A stretch of DNA of 64,000 nt. Source: Photobacterium proteolyticum. GTDB taxonomy: Bacteria > Pseudomonadota > Gammaproteobacteria > Enterobacterales > Vibrionaceae. A program made the position numbers and the translations under genes. This document shows positions 8,871-18,548 of this stretch, one piece after another. Under the pieces are notes generated by a model. It worked only from the letters and a program-made list of their open reading frames with translations, did not search any database and was not told where the DNA came from. How positions within the stretch are numbered: the first letter of the stretch is position 1; each line of letters begins with the position of its first letter. Where the stretch lies: the NCBI RefSeq assembly GCF_001939735.1, contig NZ_MJIL01000079.1, forward strand, positions 370 to 64,369, written 5' to 3'.

Positions 8871-9356
8871 TCATCTCATCAATTGAGTGATCGCCAACCT
8901 GATTTGCTGCGCGTCATGCATTGCTCTATGCTTCACTGGCCCTTGCTCTTCCAGTGCCAACTGAAAACGTGCACGCTCAATGCCATTTTCCTGCATCAGC
9001 CAATGACCGATTTCCGTCAACATAAATGAAGGCCTCATATGTGCCGCATGATACAGGCGACCTAACCAAAACAGGTCCCACTGGCTATCACAAAAGACAT
9101 ATTCATATTGACCAAGAACGGCATTAAGGTGCTGACACACTTCTACGACCTGCCGCCCTTCAAGATGCAGTTCCTGTCTGGAAATTCGATGAATCTTATG
9201 TTCGGCAAAGTCATCCCAGTATTGCCAAACATCACTTGCCGTTAGCGGATTAATCAGCAAGCTATTGCCACTACCGTCTGGCAAGGAATACCCAACTTCT
9301 ATCGGATAAGACTGATCGGATAACCCAGACGCTTCAAAATCCAACGTTGCCCACAT
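8871..9356 (-). CDS. DEDD-family 3'-5' exonuclease (RNase T-like fold)
   Basis: Short exonuclease-fold protein of 161 residues. The first acidic pair is at Asp6 and Glu8 (TLDFEASGLS), a further Asp lies in the VFCDSQWD block, and the HRAMHDA motif near the C-terminus provides the catalytic His-Asp. This is a DEDDh nuclease fold that would degrade DNA or RNA from the 3' end. Although the frame is open to 9434, the ATG at 9356 is strongly favoured because GGGAGAG precedes it and the domain begins at once. The substrate is unknown. Confidence 0.8.
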   Translation of the reverse strand: MWATLDFEASGLSDQSYPIEVGYSLPDGSGNSLLINPLTASDVWQYWDDFAEHKIHRISRQELHLEGRQVVEVCQHLNAVLGQYEYVFCDSQWDLFWLGRLYHAAHMRPSFMLTEIGHWLMQENGIERARFQLALEEQGPVKHRAMHDAQQIRLAITQLMR

Positions 9357-9570
9357 TGCACTCTCCCTGATGCTTAGTCTGATCATCTTCGTAATACAGA
9401 ACGGCGACTTCCTGTCGAAATTACGCTGAATCACGAAATACTATATTTTGGCGCTCTGTTTACTTCATTTTGTTAATTACCGATGTAAATGCGCTACACA
9501 ATAAATGTAGCCTGAATCTGTCTCCTAAGGGTAAAAAAGTCTCCTACACTCACTATTGATACAAGTATAC

Positions 9571-10080
9571 TCAATGATGATTTAACAGCATTTGATAGGT
9601 CTGTAAATCTTCGGTAGCAAAACAGGCAAAGTAGACCTGAATAATATTGCTATCTTTAGCCACTTCCTCTTGTACCGTTTTTACCGCAATTTCAGCCGCA
9701 CGTTGCTTGGGGAAATGATACACCCCGGTACTGATACAGGGAAAAGCTATACTTTTTGCCTCAGCCTGACGAGCCAGCGACATTGCATTTCGGTAGCAAC
9801 TCGCCAACAACTGTTCCTCATTCTGACTGCCGCCGTGCCATACCGGACCAACGGTATGAATGATATATTTTGCCGGTAGGCGGTAGCCTTTGGTTAGCTT
9901 GGCTTCGCCGGTCTTGCAACCACCCAGTGTCCGGCATTCAGCCAGCAGCTCAGCACCGGCAGCACGATGAATAGCACCGTCAACACCTCCGCCCCCCAAC
10001 AGCGAATTGTTTGCTGCATTGACGATAGCATCCACATCTAGAGTTGTAATATCTATTTGAATTGCTGAGAGTTGGGCCAT
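9571..10080 (-). CDS. Macrodomain protein, O-acetyl-ADP-ribose deacetylase-like
   Basis: Macro domain of 169 residues similar to E. coli YmdB. It has [22 protein letters not shown] at about residues 19-40 with the ADP-ribose-binding Asn and glycine loop, and [13 protein letters not shown] for the second binding loop. Members hydrolyse O-acetyl-ADP-ribose or remove ADP-ribose from proteins and nucleic acids. The frame is open to 10140, but AGGA sits six bases before the ATG at 10080 and the fold begins there. It is monocistronic and divergent from mobB. Confidence 0.88.
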   Translation of the reverse strand: MAQLSAIQIDITTLDVDAIVNAANNSLLGGGGVDGAIHRAAGAELLAECRTLGGCKTGEAKLTKGYRLPAKYIIHTVGPVWHGGSQNEEQLLASCYRNAMSLARQAEAKSIAFPCISTGVYHFPKQRAAEIAVKTVQEEVAKDSNIIQVYFACFATEDLQTYQMLLNHH

Positions 10081-10216
10081 AACCATTCCTATCATTTTCC
10101 GTACACAGTGCTCGTACACTGATCCCCCAGATTTTGACACTTTATCCTGCTTGCATCATGACGTGGGGTGTAATTTCAATTAGGATCAGGACAAACAGAC
10201 TTACTCGAAGTATTCC

Positions 10217-10732
10217 ATGACTCCAATTATAGGTTTTTCCGGTTACAGCGGCTCAGGAAAAACAACACTACTGGAACAACTTATTCCGTTGCTGAAGCAG
10301 CAAGGCTTGCGAATTGGCCTGATCAAACACAGCCACCACAGTATCGACCCAGATACTCCGGGAAAAGACAGTTATCGCCTGCGCCATGCTGGCTGCGCCC
10401 AGACACTCATGGCGACAAAAGAGAGGCATATGCTGTATTTCGAATATCCAGAGCCTGATCGCGAAGAACCACAGCTGCAGGCCTGCCTGCAACAACTCGA
10501 TCACAGCCAGTTGGATCTTGTACTGGTCGAAGGTTTCCGCGACGAAGCCTTTACCAAAATAGAGGTTCACCGCCCAAGTTACGGCAAGCCGCTGCTGTAT
10601 CCTAACGACGAAACTATTATCGCCTTTACCACCGACGGCGACTGCCCTGACGGGTGTACCCTGCCCCAACTCGATCTGAATCGTCCACAAGACGTCGCCA
10701 AGTTTGTTGTTGCGTGGTTAAAAGAACAATAA
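10217..10732 (+). CDS. mobB: Molybdopterin-guanine dinucleotide biosynthesis protein MobB
   Basis: GTP-binding accessory protein of 171 residues with a P-loop at residues 9-16 (GYSGSGKT) and the family motifs LIKHSHHSIDPDTPGKDSYRLRHAGC and LVEGFRDE. MobB helps MobA attach GMP to molybdopterin, making the bis-MGD cofactor needed by DMSO-reductase-family enzymes such as the TorA encoded at 36.9 kb. It stands alone, without mobA beside it, and ends in a strong terminator shared with the convergent permease gene. Its location next to a cluster of molybdenum hydroxylases, which use the different MCD cofactor, is suggestive but may be chance. Confidence 0.92.
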   Translation: MTPIIGFSGYSGSGKTTLLEQLIPLLKQQGLRIGLIKHSHHSIDPDTPGKDSYRLRHAGCAQTLMATKERHMLYFEYPEPDREEPQLQACLQQLDHSQLDLVLVEGFRDEAFTKIEVHRPSYGKPLLYPNDETIIAFTTDGDCPDGCTLPQLDLNRPQDVAKFVVAWLKEQ

Positions 10733-10757
10733 CGAATATCGTTTGTTCCTATCGCCA

Positions 10758-10793
10758 TAAAAAAAGCGAGAGCCAACAGGCTCTCGCTTTTGT
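10758..10793. terminator. Bidirectional terminator between mobB and ghxQ
   Basis: A 12-bp stem AAAGCGAGAGCC / GGCTCTCGCTTT with an AACA loop, flanked by an A-run on one side and T-run on the other, so it can end transcription from both strands. Confidence 0.9.
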
Positions 10794-10921
10794 AATGAGG
10801 CAACTCTGTAGTTGCTATCTGTGCGTAGTCTCCCCTGTACACACTTTTCAAGGGAGAGACAAGGAAGGGGTTAGCATTACCCCTCCCTTCCCTTCAAAAT
10901 GGAAGGGAAACATGACGAACT

Positions 10922-12304
10922 CTAGATCGCCCAGCCACCTGCATAGAACGCAACCAAAACAACAGCAATAACAACGGTACCCACGTTAAGGCGCTTGTAT
11001 TCACCTGAAATAACGCGGCCAATCACCAATGAGCTGAAGCCAAGCATGATACCAGTAACAATGTTACCCGTTAGCACGATGAACACAGCACACATCAAGC
11101 CAGACAATGCATCGACAGAGTCGGCCATATCCAACTTGCTGACATTGCTCATCATTAGCAGACCAACATACATCAGTGCAGGTGCTGTCGCATAAGCAGG
11201 CACAAGATAGCTAACAGGCGATAGGAAAAGCATCAACAAGAACAAACCACCAACAACCGTTGCTGTCAGCCCGGTCTTACCACCAGCGGCTGTACCCGCA
11301 GCTGACTCGATGTAAACTGCCGCAGGCGCACCGCCCACAAAGCCGGCAAAAATACTGCTGACTGAGTCCGCTGTCAGGGCTTTGCCACCGTTAATGATCT
11401 GGCCGTCTTTATCAAGCAGGTTAGCCTGACCAGCGACCGCACGAATCGTACCGGTCGCATCAAAGATGGCTGTCATGACCAGCGCCAGAACACTTGGGAT
11501 AACAATCGGGCTTAGTGCGCCCATGATATCCAGGCTACCTAGCAGTGATTCACCTTCGGCACCAAATGATGGCATGGCGAACAAGCCCTGGTAAGTGACG
11601 TTCGGGTCAAAGATCAGACCGAAAATAGAAATCGCAATGATGACCAGTAGAATACCACCCGGAACGCGGCGCTTCTCAAGACCGAAGATAGCCGCCAGGC
11701 CAATAATGGACATCAACACAGGTAGAGAAGTAAAAGAACCCAATGTAACCGGTAGACCTGCATGCGGGTTTTTCACAACCAGGCCAACGCCGTTAGCGGC
11801 GATGAGTAATAGGAACAAACCGATACCGATACCAGTACCGTGGGCAATACCAAACGGCAGGTTAGTGAGTATCCACTGACGCACGCCAGTGACTGTGATA
11901 GCGGTGAACAGGACACCCATCAGGAATACGGCACCCAGCGCAACAGGAATACTGATCCCCTGCCCCAGCACCAAACTAAATGCGGTGAAGGCGGTCAGCG
12001 AGATGGCACAACCAATCGCCATTGGCAATTTGGCCCAAAGCCCCATCAGCAACGAACCGAATGCCGCTACCAGACAGGTTGCGACAAATACCGCTCCCTG
12101 ATTAAAACCTGCAGCCCCTAGCATACTCGGCACTACAATAACCGAGTACACCATCGCGAGGAAGGTTGTTAAACCTGCAACCATTTCCTGCCTAACGGTA
12201 CTGCCGCGTGCCGAGATGTGAAAATAACCGTCTAATCCGCCTTGTGGTTTTGTTTCTGTTGCAATATTGGCGGGATCACTTTGAATTGTACTATTTTCAG
12301 ACAT
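10922..12304 (-). CDS. ghxQ: Guanine/hypoxanthine permease, NCS2 (AzgA/GhxQ type)
   Basis: Membrane transporter of 460 residues with 12-14 hydrophobic segments, of the AzgA-like branch of the nucleobase-cation symporter 2 family. [30 protein letters not shown] is split over the N-terminal region and [14 protein letters not shown] is the family motif in the middle. It should import guanine and hypoxanthine with protons. Its place directly after guanine deaminase mirrors ygfQ (ghxQ) next to guaD in E. coli. AAGGA lies about ten bases upstream of the ATG. No own sigma-54 element was seen, so it may be transcribed from upstream of xanQ or guaD. Confidence 0.85.
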   Translation of the reverse strand: MSENSTIQSDPANIATETKPQGGLDGYFHISARGSTVRQEMVAGLTTFLAMVYSVIVVPSMLGAAGFNQGAVFVATCLVAAFGSLLMGLWAKLPMAIGCAISLTAFTAFSLVLGQGISIPVALGAVFLMGVLFTAITVTGVRQWILTNLPFGIAHGTGIGIGLFLLLIAANGVGLVVKNPHAGLPVTLGSFTSLPVLMSIIGLAAIFGLEKRRVPGGILLVIIAISIFGLIFDPNVTYQGLFAMPSFGAEGESLLGSLDIMGALSPIVIPSVLALVMTAIFDATGTIRAVAGQANLLDKDGQIINGGKALTADSVSSIFAGFVGGAPAAVYIESAAGTAAGGKTGLTATVVGGLFLLMLFLSPVSYLVPAYATAPALMYVGLLMMSNVSKLDMADSVDALSGLMCAVFIVLTGNIVTGIMLGFSSLVIGRVISGEYKRLNVGTVVIAVVLVAFYAGGWAI

Positions 12305-12468
12305 GGTGATAGTTCCTTGTTTGTCATTGAGAGTAAAGAGCGCGCTGTACCTCGATCAATGAGACGTGCTCCTTACTGCCCAGAAAGTGTGTTGAGCTTC
12401 CTCTCAACGAAGATTTAATTACCTCTAAACTTCTTTATTTTTTGAATCTTTTTTTCTTAAGCGGTGTA

Positions 12469-13785
12469 TCAGCCGCGCTCGTATACCAAACGGCCGTCAA
12501 CGTAGGTTCGGTAAATGCTGCGATCATCACCCAGCGTCATCAGCATGAACAATTTCTCAGCCAAATCTTTCGAGCTGTCATAGCGAAGCTGCTGCAGCGG
12601 AGTGGCACACGGGTCGATAATGACGAAATCGGCCTCTTTGCCCACTTCGAAGTTACCGATCAAATGATCCAGTGACAGCGATCTCGCTGCACCCAGTGTC
12701 GCCAGGTAGAAGGCTTCAAACGCAGATAAACGATGCTGCTGAAGCTGCATGACCTTGTAGGCTTCATTTAGCGTTTGCATCATATTGAACGTTGTACCGG
12801 CACCGATATCGGTCCCCATACCCACTTTAATGTTACGCTTCCAGGCTTCCTGCAACTTGAACAGGCCGCTGCCAAGGTAGAGGTTGGATGTCGGGCAGAA
12901 TGCGATTGCGGAGTCCGTATCATGGAGGCAGTCCCACTCTTTGTCTTCAAGGTGAATACAGTGTGCAAACACACTCTTAGAGCCCGTCAGACCATGGTGA
13001 TGATAAACGTCAAGATAACCATCCTGCTCCGGATACAGCTCTTTCACCCACTCAATTTCATTCTTGTTCTCACACAGGTGAGTATGAACATAGGTATCTG
13101 GATACTCTTCCTTCAGCTTGCCCGCCATAGCCAATTGCTCTGGGGTTGAAGTCGGCGCAAAGCGAGGAGTGATCGCATACAGCAAACGGCCACGCTTGTG
13201 CCATTTTTCAATCAGCTCCTTGGTTTGGTTGTAACCAACTTCTGGCGTATCAAGCAGATAGCCCGGTGCATTACGGTCCATCATTACCTTGCCGGCAATC
13301 ATCCGCATGTTGATTTTTTCAGCTTCTTCAAACAGGGCGTCCACTGACTCGGGATGAACGGTGCCGAACACTAGCGCGGTGGTGGTACCGTTACGCAGTA
13401 ACTGCTTGATAAAGAAAGTCGACATTTCCCGCGAGTAGTCTTTGTCCTTGTAACGGGCCTCTGTCGGGAAGGTGTAATTGTTCAGCCACTCAAGCAACTG
13501 CTCCCCGTAGGCGCCCACCATTTCTGCCTGTGGGTAGTGAATATGGGTATCAATGAATCCCGGCATCACCAGTTTGCCCGGATAACTGCGAATGCGTACC
13601 GATGCAGGGACCATGTCCTTACCCTCTTCCCAGGGTCCGACCCATTCAATACGGCCATTGTCAACCAGCATCAAACCATCTTCGATAAAGCGGACATTGT
13701 TCTCGATATCCTCCGGCTTATCGACCACATGGGCAATATCCATAATTGATGCACGAATTGCCTTGATAGATTGGGTATATTCCAT
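12469..13785 (-). CDS. guaD: Guanine deaminase
   Basis: Metal-dependent amidohydrolase of 438 residues that converts guanine to xanthine and ammonia. Zinc ligands are visible in PGFIDTHIHYPQ, HTHLCEN, VFAHCIH and the late GTDIGAGTTF. The PGFIDTHIHYPQAEMVGAYGE block split over the N-terminal third is characteristic of guanine deaminase. The start has GAGGT seven bases upstream. It sits between the guanine permease and the xanthine/urate permease, so the reaction feeds the xanthine dehydrogenases encoded further upstream. Confidence 0.92.
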   Translation of the reverse strand: MEYTQSIKAIRASIMDIAHVVDKPEDIENNVRFIEDGLMLVDNGRIEWVGPWEEGKDMVPASVRIRSYPGKLVMPGFIDTHIHYPQAEMVGAYGEQLLEWLNNYTFPTEARYKDKDYSREMSTFFIKQLLRNGTTTALVFGTVHPESVDALFEEAEKINMRMIAGKVMMDRNAPGYLLDTPEVGYNQTKELIEKWHKRGRLLYAITPRFAPTSTPEQLAMAGKLKEEYPDTYVHTHLCENKNEIEWVKELYPEQDGYLDVYHHHGLTGSKSVFAHCIHLEDKEWDCLHDTDSAIAFCPTSNLYLGSGLFKLQEAWKRNIKVGMGTDIGAGTTFNMMQTLNEAYKVMQLQQHRLSAFEAFYLATLGAARSLSLDHLIGNFEVGKEADFVIIDPCATPLQQLRYDSSKDLAEKLFMLMTLGDDRSIYRTYVDGRLVYERG

Positions 13786-13941
13786 AATTACCTCATTAAT
13801 GTCTTTGTACGCCCACCTGCTGTTAACTCATGAAACCAGTAGGGTGATCCCGAGAACAAGCTACGTACTGACCTTTTATAAATCTGTTGTGTAGAGTTTT
13901 TGAACTCTGTTTTGCAAAGCTGCCAACCGGCTCTTTGCGTA

Positions 13942-15357
13942 TTAGTTTCGCTCCAGCTCCGCCTGCTGGCGAGCAAGGTTTTCTTCCTCTTCGAGTGCAC
14001 GGTTACAGGCTTCGCACTCTTTGATTTGCTCTTCGAGCGCCTCGCGTTTTTCCTGTGCACTTTCGGCTTCGTCAGCCCGGTTGATGCCCAGTGCGATGTT
14101 AAGTCCCAGCGCAACCAGAGAACCGGTTGTAATGCCCGAGCCTAAAATTACTCTCATTGAATCAGGTAGATAGGTAAGAATTTCAGGACGAACTGTTACC
14201 GCCATGCCGGAGGCAACACCGACGGCAATAATCAGCATGTTTCGTTTGGTAAAGTTAATCCGGGAAAGAATGCCGATCCCCGCCGAAATGATCATCGCAA
14301 ACATAACCAGCCCTGCCCCGCCAAGCACTGGCGAAGGAATGGTTACCACGATACCGCCCAGTTTAGGGAACATACCGGCGAGCAACATGATAATACCGGT
14401 TACAGCCACCACGTGACGGCTGGCAACGCCGGTTATGGAGACAATGCCGACATTCTGACTAAAGGAAGAGAATGGCGTCGCACCGAATACCGATGCTAAT
14501 GCACTTCCGACACCGTCACACAAGATCCCCTTCGACAGTTTCTTACCAGTAAGCTTAGTATGTGTCGCATCGCTCAGAGCCAGGAAATCACCGGTCGATT
14601 CCATAATGGTAACCAGATAGGCAATCGACATCCCGATAATACCGCTCACGGTAAAGCTCAGCCCGAACGGCATCACTTCCGGCAAGGCGAAAAATGCGGC
14701 GTCGCGTACCGGGGAAAAGTCCACAATACCCATGAAGATGGCCGTCAAATAACCAACCGCCATCCCAATCACAATTGCGGCTGCCGAAATTATGCCTTTG
14801 CCAACCTGTGACAGTACAATCACGACTACCAGCACCAGTAGACCGAGCATCAAGTTACGGACCTGTCCGTATCCCTCCTGGCCGACAAATCCACCGGCAA
14901 ACCAGTCTACCGATACCGGCAAGATAGTCAGACCAATCAAAACGACGACAGTTCCGGAGACAACTGGCGGAAATAATTTGCGGATCTGCGGCATAAACCG
15001 GCTACCGATAATCATTACCAACGATCCCACCAATGAGGCACCAAAGATTCCGGAGACACCGGCATCCAGGCCGATAGAAATTGATATCGCAACAAAGGTA
15101 AAGCTGGTACCCATCACCACTGGCAGGCGGATCCCAACAGGGCCAACGCCTTTACACTGAATAATGGTTACCACCCCTGAGACCATAAGGGCAGCATTCA
15201 CCAGAATAACCATTTGATCGGTAGGCAGCCCGATCGCACTTCCCACCACCAGAGGGACAGCGATAATCGCCCCCATAGCAGCAAGCATATGTTGCAGAGC
15301 TAGTAAGATTGCGGCTCCGACAGGAGGCTTGTCTTCAACGTTATAAAAGAGTTTCAT
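13942..15357 (-). CDS. Xanthine/urate permease, NCS2 (XanQ/UacT type)
   Basis: Proton symporter of 471 residues of the nucleobase-ascorbate transporter family. The NAT signature QNVGIVSITG is present, as is the earlier LALQHMLAAMGAIIAVPL in the first helix. The last ~60 residues form a highly charged Glu/Lys/Arg-rich tail likely to be a cytoplasmic coiled coil containing a CEAC pair, which is longer than I expect for the family. The context (guaD, xdhD) favours xanthine or urate as substrate. A weak sigma-54-like element and a TATCAATTGATA palindrome lie upstream. Confidence 0.82.
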   Translation of the reverse strand: MKLFYNVEDKPPVGAAILLALQHMLAAMGAIIAVPLVVGSAIGLPTDQMVILVNAALMVSGVVTIIQCKGVGPVGIRLPVVMGTSFTFVAISISIGLDAGVSGIFGASLVGSLVMIIGSRFMPQIRKLFPPVVSGTVVVLIGLTILPVSVDWFAGGFVGQEGYGQVRNLMLGLLVLVVVIVLSQVGKGIISAAAIVIGMAVGYLTAIFMGIVDFSPVRDAAFFALPEVMPFGLSFTVSGIIGMSIAYLVTIMESTGDFLALSDATHTKLTGKKLSKGILCDGVGSALASVFGATPFSSFSQNVGIVSITGVASRHVVAVTGIIMLLAGMFPKLGGIVVTIPSPVLGGAGLVMFAMIISAGIGILSRINFTKRNMLIIAVGVASGMAVTVRPEILTYLPDSMRVILGSGITTGSLVALGLNIALGINRADEAESAQEKREALEEQIKECEACNRALEEEENLARQQAELERN

Positions 15358-15617
15358 TTCAATACCATCCGTTTCTTCACACTTCCCTGGATAGATGTCA
15401 GCTTTAAAGCTTCTCTTGTGCCTGTTCAGTCAGACAGCATCCGTAGAAAGATTGGACGAGTATGGAATCGATAACCTAGCCAGAAATTCCCCAAGGGTCT
15501 CTCACCCGGCTAATCGCCAAGTGTTGCCTTACCCCAATACACCGTGACTAAAGCCATGTTTAGTCAACACCGGCCAAGCTATGACAGCTCACTCGTAATT
15601 AATATCAATTGATATAT
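15358..15617 (-). promoter_or_regulatory. Upstream region of the xanthine/urate permease with weak sigma-54-like element
   Basis: The 260 bases hold no gene. On the minus strand CAGGCACAAGAGAAGCT (15408-15424) keeps the -24 GG and -12 GC at the right 12-base distance, but the -12 half is AAGC rather than TTGC. A perfect palindrome TATCAATTGATA is at 15603-15614, about 180 bp upstream, resembling the putative activator sites elsewhere in the window. A separate 8-bp inverted repeat, TGACTAAA / TTTAGTCA, occurs around 15546-15567. Candidate only. Confidence 0.3.
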
Positions 15618-15662
15618 AAAAAAAGCGGTTATTTCCCATCCCCTGAAAATTAACCGCTTTTC
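15618..15662 (-). terminator. Terminator after xdhD
   Basis: Stem AAAAGCGGTTA / TAACCGCTTTT with a long loop, followed on the minus strand by a T-run. It lies within 10 bases of the xdhD stop codon. Confidence 0.8.
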
Positions 15663-15669
15663 GAATTAC

Positions 15670-18546
15670 TTAGAGCTTATTAAGACCTCGCAGCACCTTC
15701 TCTGGTGTGAAGTTCCATTCCCGGATCCACACGCCGCAGGCATCATGAATCGCGGTTGCGATAGCCGGAGAGGCACCATTTACGCCAATTTCTGAAATTG
15801 ACTTGGCACCATACGGACCAACTGGATCATCACTTGGCACCAGCGCCGCACGGAAGTCTCGAGGAATATCCCCAATCTTCGGAGCACCATAGCTCTTCAG
15901 ATCCGTATTGAGCGGTACGCCGTTCTCGTCGTACATCAGCTCTTCACTCATACTGTGGCCGATGGCACGCATACTCGCACCATAGATCTGACCCAGAGCC
16001 AAATCAGGGTTAATTGGCGTACCACAGTCCAGCAGGGCGTGGAACTTGTTGAGTTTGATCTCACCGGTACGGGTATTGACCGCCACTTCAGCGAAGTTTG
16101 CACCATAAGGGAAGGCAAAATCAGAAGTAATGAAGCTGCCACTGGTCAATAACTGCCCCCAGCCCTTGCCTCCTTCAGCCTGGTGCGCAATCTCACCGAA
16201 AGTCACCTGCTTGCCATCTTTTGCTTCAACCGTAGCAGGGAAGACAAGTTTGACATCGGCAACCTCGGCACCCAGCATCTCAGCACCACACATCAGGATG
16301 CGCTCACGCATGGCCTCGGCAGCTTTCTTCGCAGCATTACCAGAGAAACAAGTTCCGGAAGAGGCATAAGCACCTTTATCAAACGGGCAGTGGTCGGTAT
16401 CACCCGAGATAACAGTTACTTCTTCCAGTGGCATCTTCAGTGTTTCGGCCGCAATTTTTCCTACCACCAAATCCAGACCGGTACCGATATCTGCACCACC
16501 AGAGTGGACAATCAAGGTACCATCTGAAGCCAGCTTGGCTTTACAGTTGGCCTGATCAATATCAGGGATCCCTGATTTCTGCTGAATAATTGCCACGCCG
16601 CGGCCTACGGTCCAGTCGCCACCCAAGTCTTCTTTCGGAGTATCCCAACCAAACTCTTCACGGCCCTGACGCAATACTTCGTCAAGTGCACAAGACAGTA
16701 CGCGAGGCGGTTCGGCAGGAAGGTCACCCTCACCAACAGCACCTTTGATCTTCAGTGGATCCCCTTCATGGACACGGTTCTTCTCGATGATTTCAAGTAG
16801 ATCCATATCGATCTCTTCGGCCAGCTCCGCCAGCATCATAGTCAGAGCAAACACCCCTTTCGGCGCACCATAACCCTGGTAGGCACCAGTCGGACAGATG
16901 TTTGAGTAATAGGTGGTAACCTTAAAGCGCACATTATCAATCGGATAAAGCGGCAGTGACAGAGCAGGACCGTTAGAAGGTACTGTCAGGGCGTGGTTAC
17001 CGTAAGGACCGGTATTAGCCTGGAAGTCCATATCGATAGCCGTCAGAGTACCATCTTTCTTGACACCCACCTTCAGGTTTACCTTGGCAACATGACGGGT
17101 AGAACAGGCAATGAACTCTTCTTCACGGGTATAGTGAAGGTATACCGGACGTCCGGTCGTAAAGGCTGCAAACGCGGTGAGATCTTCAACCAGAATATCC
17201 TGCTTGGAACCAAAGCCGCCACCGACACGTTCTTTAACGACATGCACCCGGTTTTGTTTGACACCCAGAATCTTAGCTACCTGACGGCGAACGTGGAACG
17301 GTACCTGTGTCGAAGCATGCATGACAAGACGGTTACCATCCATATAGGCATAACAAATGTGGGTTTCCGTTGGTGTCTGCTGAGCCTGTTTCGATTCGTA
17401 AGTACGCTCGAGAATCACATCGGCATCCGCAAAGCCCTGGTCAATATCACCGATTTGGCCATTAACCGACGCGGCAATATTCTTACGAGGCTCACAACCA
17501 ATCGGGAAGTTGACAATCAGCTTGCCTTCACGCGGGTCAGCATTTTTGTTCTGTTCGTCCAAATCAGCCGGTGCGCCTGCCAGATACTCAATCGGCTCGT
17601 TGTGGATGATCGGTGCATCCGGTGCCTGAGCTTCATCAATACTCATTACCGGCTTAAGCACTTCATATTCGACATCGATCAACTTCAGTGCGGCTTCGGC
17701 GATTTCTACGCTCTCGGCAACTACTGCAGCAACACGGTCACCGACATGGCGTAATTTCTGACAGAACATACGGCGATCTAGCGGTGACGGCTCAGGACCT
17801 GTCTGACCACCAGGGGTATAAGGAATATCGGGGCAATTTTCATGAGTGATGACATGAACAACACCTTCCAAAGCTTCAGCCTTGCTGACATCCAGGTGCT
17901 TGATCCAGGCATGAGGGTGCGGGCTGCGCAATACCTTAAGCACGCAAGCATCTGCAGGAATGCGATCTTCGACATAACAAGGTTTGGCCTGAACCATTTT
18001 CACAGAGTCATCTTTCGGACTGACCTTACCGACCACATCCAGCTCATCACAAAATTCCGGGGCAACCTCTTCATTGTAATCAGGGGTGTTTTTACGCTTC
18101 GCTGCCAGCTCTACGACTTGGTAGAACTGCTGATAACCGGCATCTCGGCTAAATAAGCCAGAGAGCGCATCGTCAATCTCTTCACGCGTCGGCTCGGCAA
18201 TACGATCAAGCAATTCAGTGATAATCAAAGCAGCGGCAGGATCGTTATAACCTGACTGCACCACACCCACATCGATCATCGCCTGCTGGACGACACCCAG
18301 CTTATTGTGTGTGCTGAGTGATTCAGCGGTGCGAACTTCGGTACCTTCCAACTGGGCGGCAATTAATAACGAGGCGTTAACCAGCTCGCCATTTAACAAA
18401 ATTACGTCTGAGCCAGCAAAACCAAAGCCATCATCGCTGTTACGTACAGAATGAAGGCCCATACCGTGAAGTAACTTCTGAACATTTTCACCAGGCTGGC
18501 ACTGAAGTTCCTGAGAGCGGCCGTTGAGAGTAAATGTAATAGTCAT
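15670..18546 (-). CDS. xdhD: Selenium-linked molybdenum hydroxylase XdhD (xanthine/hypoxanthine oxidase-like)
   Basis: Large molybdopterin subunit of 958 residues, close along its length to E. coli XdhD as I remember it (RNSDDGFGFAGSD, VQSGYNDPAAALIITELLDR, AKPCYVEDRIPADACV, VGGGFGSKQD, GAYQGYGAPKG, GAYASSGTCFSGNA, GAKSISEIGVNGA). The first ~150 residues have the outline of the [2Fe-2S] domain of xanthine oxidases but lack its cysteine ligands; only Cys16 occurs in the first hundred residues. The remainder is the molybdenum-binding part with the Glu of the EIGV region. It begins three bases after the ygfM stop with GGAGG before the ATG. Together they probably form a purine hydroxylase whose electron outlet differs from ordinary xanthine dehydrogenase. 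Confidence 0.92.
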   Translation of the reverse strand: MTITFTLNGRSQELQCQPGENVQKLLHGMGLHSVRNSDDGFGFAGSDVILLNGELVNASLLIAAQLEGTEVRTAESLSTHNKLGVVQQAMIDVGVVQSGYNDPAAALIITELLDRIAEPTREEIDDALSGLFSRDAGYQQFYQVVELAAKRKNTPDYNEEVAPEFCDELDVVGKVSPKDDSVKMVQAKPCYVEDRIPADACVLKVLRSPHPHAWIKHLDVSKAEALEGVVHVITHENCPDIPYTPGGQTGPEPSPLDRRMFCQKLRHVGDRVAAVVAESVEIAEAALKLIDVEYEVLKPVMSIDEAQAPDAPIIHNEPIEYLAGAPADLDEQNKNADPREGKLIVNFPIGCEPRKNIAASVNGQIGDIDQGFADADVILERTYESKQAQQTPTETHICYAYMDGNRLVMHASTQVPFHVRRQVAKILGVKQNRVHVVKERVGGGFGSKQDILVEDLTAFAAFTTGRPVYLHYTREEEFIACSTRHVAKVNLKVGVKKDGTLTAIDMDFQANTGPYGNHALTVPSNGPALSLPLYPIDNVRFKVTTYYSNICPTGAYQGYGAPKGVFALTMMLAELAEEIDMDLLEIIEKNRVHEGDPLKIKGAVGEGDLPAEPPRVLSCALDEVLRQGREEFGWDTPKEDLGGDWTVGRGVAIIQQKSGIPDIDQANCKAKLASDGTLIVHSGGADIGTGLDLVVGKIAAETLKMPLEEVTVISGDTDHCPFDKGAYASSGTCFSGNAAKKAAEAMRERILMCGAEMLGAEVADVKLVFPATVEAKDGKQVTFGEIAHQAEGGKGWGQLLTSGSFITSDFAFPYGANFAEVAVNTRTGEIKLNKFHALLDCGTPINPDLALGQIYGASMRAIGHSMSEELMYDENGVPLNTDLKSYGAPKIGDIPRDFRAALVPSDDPVGPYGAKSISEIGVNGASPAIATAIHDACGVWIREWNFTPEKVLRGLNKL

Positions 18547-18548
18547 GG

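Noticed and set aside
13900..13935. TTGGCAG...TTTGC on the minus strand near guaD as a sigma-54 element
   Set aside because: GG and GC are only nine bases apart instead of 12, and it lies downstream of the permease gene.
16993..17754. Long plus-strand frame antisense to xdhD (and others antisense to nifJ and ygfK)
   Set aside because: These mirror the codon bias of the real genes, lack ribosome binding sites and show no domain features.
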